From RGDT01 sp964630925 (GTDB lineage: Bacteria > Planctomycetota > Planctomycetia > Gemmatales > Gemmataceae): 64,000 nucleotides of DNA. Of this stretch, positions 43,220-51,687 are shown in pieces. The notes under the pieces were generated by a model. The model made no database searches. It saw only the letters and a program-made list of their open reading frames with translations, and had not been told where the DNA came from. A program made the position numbers and the translations under genes. Where the stretch lies: contig CAZVZK010000001.1 in the NCBI GenBank assembly GCA_964630925.1, positions 1-64,000 of the forward strand, read 5' to 3'. How positions within the stretch are numbered: position 1 is the stretch's first letter; every line of letters begins with the position of its first letter.

Positions 43220-44745
43220 CCCGCCTCCTCCCCGCCGTCCTGCTCGTCGCCTGCACCGCCTGGGCGGCCGGCCCCGTGCCCGGCCCCCGGCCCCCGGCGC
43301 GTGTCGCCGCCCTGGTGGACCGCGCCGTCGGCGGGGGCAAGCACGCAGATGACGCCGAATTCCTCCGCCGCGCCTCGCTCGACCTGGCGGGGCGCATCCC
43401 GACGGCGGCACGCGCCCGTGCCTTCCTGGCCGACACGCGGCCCGACAGGCGGGCGCGCCTGATCGACGAGCTGCTTGCGTCGCCCGAGCACGCGCAGCAC
43501 TCCGCCCGCACCTGGGCGCGGCTGATCACCGCCGAGGAGCCGGCCCAGCGGCCCGCCCTGGAGAAGTGGCTCGCGACCCGCTTCGCCGCCAACGCCCCCT
43601 GGGGCGAGACGGTCTCCCTCATGCTCGCCGCGTCCGGCAAGGGGCCCGAGACGGGGTTCATCCTGTCCAACGTCGAGAACCGCCAGCCGCAGCCCAACAA
43701 GCTAGCCGGCAGCGCCGCGCGGCTGTTCCTCGGCGTGCAGCTCCAGTGCGCGGAGTGCCACAAGCACCCCTTCACGGCGGCGACGCAGGAGGACTTCTGG
43801 GGCCTAGCCGCCTTCTTCGGGCGGACGAAGATGAACGCCAAGGGCCTGCCCGGCGTCGCCGAGGCCCCGCCTCCGCCGCCGAAGGGCAAGGCCAAGGCCG
43901 CGCCCGCGGGAGTCATTGCTATTCCCGCATCGGCAGGCAAGGGCGTCGGCAAGGTCGTCGCCGCCCGCTTCCCCGGCGGGCCTGCCCCCACGCTGGACGC
44001 CGAGAAGCCGTGGCGTCCCGTCCTCGCAGCCTGGCTGACCTCGCGCGACAACGCGATGTTCGCCCGCGGGACCGTCAACCGCGTGTGGGGGCAGTTGTTC
44101 GGCCGCGGCCTGGTCGAGCCGGTGGCCGACCTGCACGACGACAACCCGGCCACGCACCCAGCCCTGCTCGACGCCCTGGCCGCCGACTTCGCCGCGTCCG
44201 GCCACGACCTGCGGCACCTGCTGCGCTCGATCTGCCTGAGCGACGCCTACCAGCGGACGAGCAAGGGCACGGCGGAGGGCTACGCCCGCATGCCGGTGAA
44301 GGTCATGCACCCCGAGGCCCTCTACGACTCGCTCTGCACCGCCCTGGGCGTGAAGGAGCTGAAGCTGGCCCCCGCCGCCGGCACCGGCAGCGGGCGCGGC
44401 GGCACGAAGGGCGCCGGCAAGGAGTCGGGCCGCGGCCGCTTCCTCAAGGCGTTCGCCACGCTGTCGCCGGAGACGACGCCGCTGGACTTCACGCACGGCA
44501 TCCCGCAGGCGCTGAGCCTGCTCAACGAGCCGCAGCTCCGCGGCGGCACGCCCCTGCACGACGCCGTCGCGAAGTTGCCCCCGGCCGAGGCCGTGGACGC
44601 CCTGTTCCTGGCCACGCTGAGCCGGCCGCCGAACGAGGCGGAGCGGCGGCGTCTGGCCGGCCACATCACGGCCCGCCCGGAACGGGGCCGCGCCGAGGTG
44701 CTGTGGGCCATCCTGAACTCCCCCGAATTCGCACTGATCCCCTGA
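43216..44745 (+). CDS. DUF1549/DUF1553 protein lacking PSCyt1
   Basis: 509 aa, secreted (MTRLLPAVLLVACTAWAAG). DUF1549 begins soon after the leader (DDAEFLRRASLDLAGRIPTA) with the internal heme motif CAECH (QCAECHKHPF); DUF1553 follows (NAMFARGTVNRVWGQLFGRG, DFTHGIPQALSLLN). The N-terminal PSCyt1 heme domain found in the homologues at 144 and 51684 is absent, so the protein would carry a single heme site. A Pro/Lys/Ala-rich linker sits between the domains. The start overlaps the DUF1552 stop (ATGA). Confidence 0.92.
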   Translation: MTRLLPAVLLVACTAWAAGPVPGPRPPARVAALVDRAVGGGKHADDAEFLRRASLDLAGRIPTAARARAFLADTRPDRRARLIDELLASPEHAQHSARTWARLITAEEPAQRPALEKWLATRFAANAPWGETVSLMLAASGKGPETGFILSNVENRQPQPNKLAGSAARLFLGVQLQCAECHKHPFTAATQEDFWGLAAFFGRTKMNAKGLPGVAEAPPPPPKGKAKAAPAGVIAIPASAGKGVGKVVAARFPGGPAPTLDAEKPWRPVLAAWLTSRDNAMFARGTVNRVWGQLFGRGLVEPVADLHDDNPATHPALLDALAADFAASGHDLRHLLRSICLSDAYQRTSKGTAEGYARMPVKVMHPEALYDSLCTALGVKELKLAPAAGTGSGRGGTKGAGKESGRGRFLKAFATLSPETTPLDFTHGIPQALSLLNEPQLRGGTPLHDAVAKLPPAEAVDALFLATLSRPPNEAERRRLAGHITARPERGRAEVLWAILNSPEFALIP

Positions 44746-44758
44746 CGAGGGCCTGACG

Positions 44759-46066
44759 ATGGACGGACTGACTCGCCGCGACGCCCTGCGTCTGGCGGCC
44801 CTGGGCGTCGGCGGCGCCTGCGCCTCGGGATGGATGGCCCCCCTCGCCGCGGCATTCGAGCGGGGGGGCGAGACTTCCCCCAGACCCCCTGTCGCTCCGA
44901 AGAAGGCGAAGGCGTGCATCCTGCTGTGGATGGACGGCGGCCCCTCGCACCACGACACCTTCGACCCCAAGCCGGACGCGCCGGAGGATGTCCGCGGCGA
45001 GTACGGCACCGTCGCCACCTCGGCGCCCGGCATCCGCATCAGCGACGCCCTGCCGCGGGTGGCGAAGCAGATGCACCACGCCGCCATCCTGCGCGGCATG
45101 TCCACCGGCGAGGCCGAGCACGGGCGGGCGCGCATCTTCCTGCACACCGGCTACAAGCCCGGCGCGGGCGGGCTGAAGTACCCGACGATGGGGTCGCTGA
45201 TGACGGCCGGGCGCGAGGCCGACGGCGAGATGCCCAACTTCGTCGTCACGGGCATGCACCTCAACCCGGCCAACTGGTCGTACGTGAGCAGCCCCGGATA
45301 CATCGGCCCGCGCCACGCCCCGCTGGTCGTGCCGGACGCCTACGCCGGCGTGGCCAACCTCAAGGGGGAGGACATCTCCGACGCCCAGCCGCTGCTCGAC
45401 TTCATGACCGACTCGTTCCTGCGCGAGCGCTCCGTGCCGCCGGCCATCGCCCAGAAGACCATGCGCGACCGGGCCTTGCGGCTGATGCGGTCGCCCAAGG
45501 CGCGGGCGTTCGACCTGTCCGCGGAGCCGGCGCGGAGCCGCGAGCGCTACGGCGATCACCGGTTCGGCCAGGGCTGCCTGCTGGCCCGGCGCCTGGTCGA
45601 GGCGGGCGTGCCGTTCGTCGAGGTGTACCACGCCCCGACGCCGGGCGGCTGGGACAGCCACACCGGGGCGAGGGCGAAGGAGGTCAAGACGCTGGCCCTG
45701 CCGCAACTGGACCAGGGCATGTCGGCGCTGCTGGCCGACCTGCACGAGCGTGGCCTCTTGAAGGAGACGCTGGTGGTGTGGATGGGCGAGTTCGGGCGGA
45801 CGCCGCGCGTGAAGAAGGACGGGGGCCGCGACCATTACGCCCGCGCCTGGAGCGCCGTGATGGCCGGCGGCGGCGTGAAGGGCGGCCAGGCCGTCTGCGC
45901 GACCGACGCCACCGGCGCGGCGGTGCGCGAGCGCCCGGTGTCGGCCCCGGACTTCATGGCGACGGTCTGCGGCCTGCTGGGGGTCGATGCCAACGCCTCG
46001 TTCAAGGCCGGCGACCGCCCCGTGAAGGCCGTCGAACGTGGTGCGAAGCCAGTCGAGGTGGGGTGA
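44759..46066 (+). CDS. DUF1501 Tat-exported protein
   Basis: 435 aa. It has a Tat leader (LTRRDALRLAALGVGGAC) and then the DUF1501 domain: ACILLWMDGGPSHHDTFDPK, GQGCLLARRLVEAGVPFVEV and LVVWMGEFGRTPR. DUF1501 belongs to the alkaline-phosphatase/sulfatase fold and is the regular partner of DUF1549/DUF1553 proteins; no activity is proven. Between leader and domain lies a short segment (ERGGETSPRPP) whose DNA matches the G/C-rich intergenic repeat. The gene follows the DUF1549/DUF1553 stop by 13 bp. Confidence 0.93.
   Translation: MDGLTRRDALRLAALGVGGACASGWMAPLAAAFERGGETSPRPPVAPKKAKACILLWMDGGPSHHDTFDPKPDAPEDVRGEYGTVATSAPGIRISDALPRVAKQMHHAAILRGMSTGEAEHGRARIFLHTGYKPGAGGLKYPTMGSLMTAGREADGEMPNFVVTGMHLNPANWSYVSSPGYIGPRHAPLVVPDAYAGVANLKGEDISDAQPLLDFMTDSFLRERSVPPAIAQKTMRDRALRLMRSPKARAFDLSAEPARSRERYGDHRFGQGCLLARRLVEAGVPFVEVYHAPTPGGWDSHTGARAKEVKTLALPQLDQGMSALLADLHERGLLKETLVVWMGEFGRTPRVKKDGGRDHYARAWSAVMAGGGVKGGQAVCATDATGAAVRERPVSAPDFMATVCGLLGVDANASFKAGDRPVKAVERGAKPVEVG
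44858..44895 (+). repeat. Repeat fragment within the DUF1501 coding sequence
   Basis: The 38 bases from GAGCGGGGGGGCGAGACTTC to CCTGTCGC align with 25379-25413 of repeat arm A (shared core GGGGCGAGAC...CCCCCAGACCCCC, then TCGC). It is in frame and encodes the linker between Tat leader and DUF1501 domain. Confidence 0.65.
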
Positions 46067-46162
46067 GGCGCGAGGCCGCTTGCTATGTCCCGCACCCCCT
46101 GGAATCATAGAAAGAAAGACCCGCCGGATTCCCCCCGCCTGACCTCGAGGCCCGCCCTCCCC

Positions 46163-48289
46163 ATGACCCGCCTGTCCCTGCTCGTCTGTGCCGCCGCCTC
46201 CCTGGCCCTGGGCCGGGCCGAGCCTCCCGCGCTGAAGTTCGACACGGCGAAGGAGAGCCGCGACGCCTACGAGAAGGTGATCGCGCCGTTCCTGGCGAAG
46301 CACTGCGAGGCCTGCCACAAGGGCGACAAGGCCGAGGGCGACCTGGAGGTGGCGAAGCTGGACCCCGACATGAAGGCCGGGACGCACGCCGGGCGCTGGA
46401 CGGCGCTGCGCGACAAGCTGGTGGCCCGCGAGATGCCGCCCGCCGGGAGGCCGCGGCCGGCCGACGACGAGCTGAGGGCCGTCACCGGGTGGATCCAGGC
46501 CGAGCTGAAGCGGGCCAACAAGGTCGCCGCCCGCCGCGCCGCCGCCGACAACGGCAACGCGCTGTCCCACGGCCCGCTCTTCGACCCGAAGAACAAGGAC
46601 AGCGTGCCGGACGTGCCGGCCCGCCTGCGTCGCGTCAGCCCGGAGATCTACGCCGCCTTCCTCGCCGAGCACGCGAAGAACGTCCCAGGCGTCAGCAACC
46701 CCTTCTCGCCCGAGGGCAAGACGCTGTTCAAGGACACGGGGGCGCCGCGTATCGACGAGCCGGTGACGAGCCTGCTCATCCGCAACGCCGTGGCCATCGT
46801 CGAGAGGGCGAAGGGCCGCGAGATCGATGAGCTGGTCAACGAGTCGAAGCCGGCCACGGACGCCGCCATCGCCGCGGCGGTGCAGTGGCAGTTCGGCCGC
46901 GTGCTGGGGCGCAAGGCCTCGGCGGACGAGGTGGCGCGGCTCACGGCCCTGGTGAAGAAGAACATCGCCGACGCGGGCCGGGCCAAGGGCGTGCGCTACG
47001 CGCTGGCCGCCGTCTACCTCCTGCCCGAGGCCGTGTTCCGCTGGGAGACGGGGGCGGGCGAGCCGGACGGCCGCGGGCTGGTGCGCCTCGCGCCGAGGGC
47101 CATCGCCTACCAGCTGGCCTACGCCCTGGGCGACCGCAGGCCCGACGCCACCCTGCTCGCCGCCGCCGACGCCGGCAAGCTCGCCACGAAGGAGGGCGTG
47201 GCGAAGGAGGTGCGGCGCCTGCTCGACGACACGAGGCTGGCGAAGCCGCGCCTGCTCCGCTTCTTCCGCGAGTACTTCGGCTACGCCGCGGCGCTGGAGG
47301 TCTTCAAGGCCGACAAGGACAACCCCGAGCACGACGCCCGCGCCCTCGTCGAGGACACCGACCGGCTCGTCGAGTGGGTTCTGGAGAAGGACCGCGACGT
47401 GCTCAAGGAGCTGCTCACCACGAACAAGAGCTTCGTCGCCCACAAGACCGCGACGGCCCTCAAGCGCAAGCGTGCCGAGGGGATGAAGAAGTACGAGGCG
47501 GAGAAGGAGAAGAGCCCCGAGAAGTTCAAGAACAAGAAGCCGCCTCGCGTCGGCAAGAGCGTGTACGAGTCGTACGGGCTGAAGGACTTCCCCGACGCCC
47601 AGCCGGCGGAGCTGCCGAAGGAGCAGCGTGCGGGCATCCTGACGCAGCCGGCCTGGCTCGTCGCCTTCTCCACGAGCGACGACAACCACGCCATCCTGCG
47701 GGGCAAGTTCGTCCGCGAGCGGCTGCTCGGCAACGTGGTGCCCGACCTGCCGATCACCGTGGACGCCCAACTGCCAGACGCGCCGGAGAAGACCCTGCGC
47801 GAGCGGATGGCGATCACGCAGCAGGCCTACTGCTGGAAGTGCCACCGGCTGATGAACGACGTCGGCCTGCCGTTCGAGATGTTCGACCCCTTCGGCCGGA
47901 GCCGGGCCGGCGAGCGCGTGCAGGACGCCGAGGCGACGAGGAAGAACGTGGACAAGAAGGGCAAGCCGCTCGGCCCGGTGACCCGCGAGGCCGCGCTGGA
48001 CGCCTCGGGCCTGGTGGCGCATGTCGGCGATGCCCGCGTCGAGGGCAAGGTGACGGACGCCGTCCAGATGCTGCACAGGCTGGCGGCCTCGGAGCGTGTC
48101 GAGCAGGTGTTCGTGCGGCACGCCTTCCGCTACTGGATGGGGCGCAACGAGACGCCCGGCGACGCCAGCACGCTCCAGGCGGCGCACAAGGTCTACAAGG
48201 AATCGGGCGGCAGCTTCAAGGCGTTGCTGGCCGCCCTGCTCGGGTCCGACTCGTTCCTCTATCGGGCCTCCCCGGCAGCCGCGAAATGA
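46163..48289 (+). CDS. DUF1592/DUF1588-type two-heme cytochrome protein
   Basis: 708 aa, secreted (MTRLSLLVCAAASLALGRAE). The N-terminal heme domain carries CEACH (HCEACHKGDKAEGDL). A middle helical region (SPEIYAAFLAEHAKN to LARPRLL-type helices) corresponds to DUF1592; it includes a Lys/Glu-rich insert (KYEAEKEKSPEKFKNKKPP). The DUF1588-like region has CWKCH in AYCWKCHRLMNDVGLPFEMF, and DUF1585 ends the protein. It is clearly related to but shorter than the 39454 protein and lacks an obvious DUF1587 domain. It opens the second set of the block and is followed by its DUF1552 partner. Confidence 0.88.
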   Translation: MTRLSLLVCAAASLALGRAEPPALKFDTAKESRDAYEKVIAPFLAKHCEACHKGDKAEGDLEVAKLDPDMKAGTHAGRWTALRDKLVAREMPPAGRPRPADDELRAVTGWIQAELKRANKVAARRAAADNGNALSHGPLFDPKNKDSVPDVPARLRRVSPEIYAAFLAEHAKNVPGVSNPFSPEGKTLFKDTGAPRIDEPVTSLLIRNAVAIVERAKGREIDELVNESKPATDAAIAAAVQWQFGRVLGRKASADEVARLTALVKKNIADAGRAKGVRYALAAVYLLPEAVFRWETGAGEPDGRGLVRLAPRAIAYQLAYALGDRRPDATLLAAADAGKLATKEGVAKEVRRLLDDTRLAKPRLLRFFREYFGYAAALEVFKADKDNPEHDARALVEDTDRLVEWVLEKDRDVLKELLTTNKSFVAHKTATALKRKRAEGMKKYEAEKEKSPEKFKNKKPPRVGKSVYESYGLKDFPDAQPAELPKEQRAGILTQPAWLVAFSTSDDNHAILRGKFVRERLLGNVVPDLPITVDAQLPDAPEKTLRERMAITQQAYCWKCHRLMNDVGLPFEMFDPFGRSRAGERVQDAEATRKNVDKKGKPLGPVTREAALDASGLVAHVGDARVEGKVTDAVQMLHRLAASERVEQVFVRHAFRYWMGRNETPGDASTLQAAHKVYKESGGSFKALLAALLGSDSFLYRASPAAAK

Positions 48290-48339
48290 CCGCCCCCCGA
48301 ACCACCCTCCCCAGCCATCCCACCCAGAGGTTACCTGCC

Positions 48340-49737
48340 ATGACCACCGGACGCCGCGATGTCCTCAAAGGCCTGACGCTGGGCGCGGGCGGCCTCGTGC
48401 TGGCGCCGATCCTGTCGCGCCTGGAGGCCCGGGCGGCTGGCCGGGCGGTGACGGCGAAGCGGTTCGTGTTCGTCGTCGAGAGCAACGGCGTGCCGCCGCA
48501 GCAGTTGGCCCCCTCGGGCGTGACGCGCAAGCCGCGGGCGCAGCGGCCCGGCGACGGCCCCGAGACGCTTGTGGACCTCCCGCTGCGCGGCCGCGAGCTG
48601 CCCTTCTCGCTGGCGCCGGTGAAGCCGTGGCAGGACCGCGTGACCATCGTGCAGGGGCTGTCGGGGCGGGTGTGCGGCGGCGGACACTCCAATAACTTCC
48701 AGGCCCTGGGCGCCTTCGGCGCGGGCCGGGCCAACGGCGGCGAGAGCGTGGCGGTGTTGGGCGAGACGGTGGACGGGGCGCTGGCGAAGCACCTGGGCGG
48801 CATCTTCCCGCACATCGGCCTGGGCATCTCCAAGAGGCCGGAGAACAGCATCATCTACAACGTCTCGGCCTGGGACAAGAACAAGCCGCTGCCGACGATG
48901 GTCAGCCCCACGCAGGCGCATGCCGCCCTGTTCGGCTCCGTGGCCGGCGGCGACGCCCAGAAGGAGTTCGCCGCGAAGAACAACCTGCTCGACTTCCTCA
49001 AAGAGGACGTGCGGAAGGTGGAGTCAAGGTTGGCCGGCGAGGAACGCGAACAGTTGGAGGCGTACCTGGAGACGTTCGAGACGCTCCGCGGCCGGCAGTC
49101 GAAGCTCAACGAGATCAAGCACACGCTGCGCGAGAAGGGGCCCGTCGTCTCGGACAAGTACAAGAGTTCCGTCGAGACCGACCGCCTCGATGCCATGTTC
49201 GACCTGGGGGCGTGCGCGCTGGTCTGCGGGCTGACGAACGTGCTGACGATCTCGTCGGCGGCGGGCATCCGCGACTTCGACATCACCTTCAAGGGCCTGG
49301 GCCTGAACATCGACAAGCACTCGATCGGGCACGGCAAGGGCTACAACGGCAAGCCGTGGGACGAGCTGTACAACATCATCCGCCGCTACCACTTCGACCT
49401 CATCGCCGGGCTGTGCAAGAAGCTGGAGAAGGTCAAGGAGGGCGATGGCACGATGCTCGACAACACCGTCATCGTGTACCTGTCCGACGGGGCCGAGGGG
49501 CACCACAGCCGCTGCTGGGAGTGGCCGATGGTGGTGATCGGCGACATGGGCAAGAAGCTGAAGGCGGGGCGCTACCTCGACTACCCGGCGTACGGCCGCA
49601 AGGGGCACCGCACCACGGCGAACATGTACCTGTCGCTGCTGCACCTGGCGGGGGCGAAGCGCGACACCTTCGGCATGGCCGACCCGATGCTCAAGGACAT
49701 CGACCAGACGGGGCCGTTGACCGAGCTGCTGGCCTGA
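48340..49737 (+). CDS. DUF1552 Tat-exported protein (second copy)
   Basis: 465 aa. It has a Tat leader (GRRDVLKGLTLGAGGLVLAP) and the DUF1552 features VFVVESNGVPPQQLAPSGV, VTIVQGLSGRVCGGGHSNN, LLDFLKEDVRKVESRLAGEE and VIVYLSDGAEGHHSRC. It is divergent from the first DUF1552 protein, so the two sets are not a recent tandem duplication. It lies 50 bp after the cytochrome gene and 24 bp before the PQQ-type propeller gene. Confidence 0.9.
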   Translation: MTTGRRDVLKGLTLGAGGLVLAPILSRLEARAAGRAVTAKRFVFVVESNGVPPQQLAPSGVTRKPRAQRPGDGPETLVDLPLRGRELPFSLAPVKPWQDRVTIVQGLSGRVCGGGHSNNFQALGAFGAGRANGGESVAVLGETVDGALAKHLGGIFPHIGLGISKRPENSIIYNVSAWDKNKPLPTMVSPTQAHAALFGSVAGGDAQKEFAAKNNLLDFLKEDVRKVESRLAGEEREQLEAYLETFETLRGRQSKLNEIKHTLREKGPVVSDKYKSSVETDRLDAMFDLGACALVCGLTNVLTISSAAGIRDFDITFKGLGLNIDKHSIGHGKGYNGKPWDELYNIIRRYHFDLIAGLCKKLEKVKEGDGTMLDNTVIVYLSDGAEGHHSRCWEWPMVVIGDMGKKLKAGRYLDYPAYGRKGHRTTANMYLSLLHLAGAKRDTFGMADPMLKDIDQTGPLTELLA

Positions 49738-49761
49738 CCCGGCCGCCCCGAGGACCGCATC

Positions 49762-51687
49762 ATGACCCTGCTCGTCCTGGCCCTGTTCGCCGCCGACCTC
49801 GGCCCCGTGCGCTCCGTGCCGGAGGGCGGATACCGCCTGTTGCGGCTGGAGCTGGAAGGGGCGTTCGTCCCGGACAAGGGCAAGGCATCCGCCCTCCCCG
49901 TCCTGCTTGGCCTGCGCGACGGCAAGCCCGCCTCCGTGTGGTTCGCCCACCCCCAGGCCGGGGTGCTGACGCCCTGGCCCGGGCCCTCGACGCTGAAGCT
50001 GGAGGGCGGGAAGTTGGCCGGCGAGCTGGCCGGCTGGGCCAGCGGCGAGGGCTTCGGCAGCAAGGCCGTCCTCGACTGGTCGTTCCGCGTTGACGCGAGG
50101 CTCGCGGACGGCAAGGTCGCCGGCACCTATGGCGGCAAGTGGGGCGCGGCAGATGTCAAGGGCCGCTTGGCGGGCGAGGAGGAGGGCCCGTCGCCGCTGG
50201 CCGCCGGCACGGAATGGCCGTCCTACCACGGCACGCATCAGGGGATGAGCGGCCCCGGCGGCCCGGCCCTTCTGGCCGACCTGGCGAAGGCCCGACCCCT
50301 GTGGAAGAGCGAGGCCCGCGTGCCCACGTCCTACGGGTCCGGGCCGGACACACGCTACGCGACGCGGGCCGGCTACACCGGCCCCGTCGGCGGCTCGTCC
50401 AGCCCCGTCGTCGCCGACGGCAAGGTGTACCTCTTCTTCACCCGCCCCGCCGGCCCGCCGACGATGCACGCCCGCCTCGCCGGCGGCACGCCAGAGAAGG
50501 CGGCGGCCTACGCGGCCAAGGCATTCCCCGAGCGGCCGGCGCAGCAGGCGCTGCTGCTCGACTTCTTCCGCGTCCACGCCGACGAGGTGCTGGCGTGCAT
50601 CGACGCGGCCACGGGCCGCACCGTGTGGGAGTCCGTGCTGCCGGCCCGCGGCAACAACTACCAGACGCACAAGCATCGCGGCCACTTCCCCGTGCCGCTG
50701 GTCGCCGGCGGGCGCGTCCACGTCGCCGGAACCACGGGCCGCGTCTACGCCTTCGACGCCGGCGACGGCCGGCTCCTGTGGGAGTACCCGGACACGCCGC
50801 GGGCGGCCCACGCCAGCCGCGACGAGGACAAAGGCATCCGCTGCGGCGGCCCGTCGCCTGTCCTCGTGGCCGGCACCCTCGTCGTGAACACGAAGGGCCT
50901 CGTCGGCCTCGACGCGAAGACGGGCCGGGAAGTGTGGAAGTTGCCCGGCGCCTACGGCGGCTCGCTGCTGTCGTGGGGCGGCGAGGGGAAGCGGCGTGTG
51001 CTGTGCCTGCGGGCGGACCACGCCGCGAAGAAGACCCACCTCGACGGCATCGACCCGGCCACGGGCAAGGTGGCGTTCTCCGCCGAGGCGCCGCTCAACC
51101 CGAACCATGTCTCGCCGCTGCTGGCCGGCGACACGCTCGTCGGCTGGTCGGCCGAGAAGGCGAAGGATGGCAAGCCCGGCGTCCACGACGGCGACCTGAC
51201 GGTGCATGCCTACCGCGTGAAGGCCGACGGCATCGACAGGCTCTGGGCCGTGCCGGGGCCGAAGCCGATGGTGGACACGCCGTCGCTGCTGGTGCAGGAT
51301 GGGCACGTCGTCGTCACGGGCTTCAAGGAGGCCCTCCGGCTGCATCTGCGGACGGGCGAGCCCGCCGGCCGCGTCGCGGGCGTCGGCGGGGCGCGGACGC
51401 AGGTGGCGATGGCCGCCGGGGCGCACGTGCTGCTCCAGCCCGAGGGGCGGCACGGGCGGCAGTCGTTCTTCTGGCTGCGGGCCGAAGCTGACGGCCTGGC
51501 CAAGCTGGCGGCGTCCGGCGGGACGCAGGGCACCCACCCCGACGCGCCCGGCCAGTGGGTGCCGCCGCACCCGCACACGACGGCCTACGCCAACCAGCCG
51601 CTCGTCTCGCCGCTCGTCGATGGCCGGGTCTTCATCCGCGGCCGCGACGCCATCTACTGCTACGACCTCCGGGGGGCCGGCCGATGA
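49762..51687 (+). CDS. Secreted PQQ-type beta-propeller protein
   Basis: 641 aa, secreted (MTLLVLALFAADLG). An N-terminal beta region of about 140 residues is followed by a propeller of the PQQ_2 type: SSSPVVADGKVYLFF, RVHVAGTTGRVYAFDAGDG, GTLVVNTKGLVGLDAKTGR and VDGRVFIRGRDAIYCYDL. Such repeats form quinoprotein-like or purely structural propellers; no PQQ-binding pattern can be confirmed. It sits between a DUF1552 and a DUF1549/DUF1553 gene and overlaps the latter by ATGA, so it is co-translated with it. Confidence 0.87.
   Translation: MTLLVLALFAADLGPVRSVPEGGYRLLRLELEGAFVPDKGKASALPVLLGLRDGKPASVWFAHPQAGVLTPWPGPSTLKLEGGKLAGELAGWASGEGFGSKAVLDWSFRVDARLADGKVAGTYGGKWGAADVKGRLAGEEEGPSPLAAGTEWPSYHGTHQGMSGPGGPALLADLAKARPLWKSEARVPTSYGSGPDTRYATRAGYTGPVGGSSSPVVADGKVYLFFTRPAGPPTMHARLAGGTPEKAAAYAAKAFPERPAQQALLLDFFRVHADEVLACIDAATGRTVWESVLPARGNNYQTHKHRGHFPVPLVAGGRVHVAGTTGRVYAFDAGDGRLLWEYPDTPRAAHASRDEDKGIRCGGPSPVLVAGTLVVNTKGLVGLDAKTGREVWKLPGAYGGSLLSWGGEGKRRVLCLRADHAAKKTHLDGIDPATGKVAFSAEAPLNPNHVSPLLAGDTLVGWSAEKAKDGKPGVHDGDLTVHAYRVKADGIDRLWAVPGPKPMVDTPSLLVQDGHVVVTGFKEALRLHLRTGEPAGRVAGVGGARTQVAMAAGAHVLLQPEGRHGRQSFFWLRAEADGLAKLAASGGTQGTHPDAPGQWVPPHPHTTAYANQPLVSPLVDGRVFIRGRDAIYCYDLRGAGR

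Noticed and set aside
44666..48187. A 1173-codon open frame on the minus strand
   Set aside because: It is antisense to the DUF1501 and DUF1592-type genes, has no start signal and no domain.
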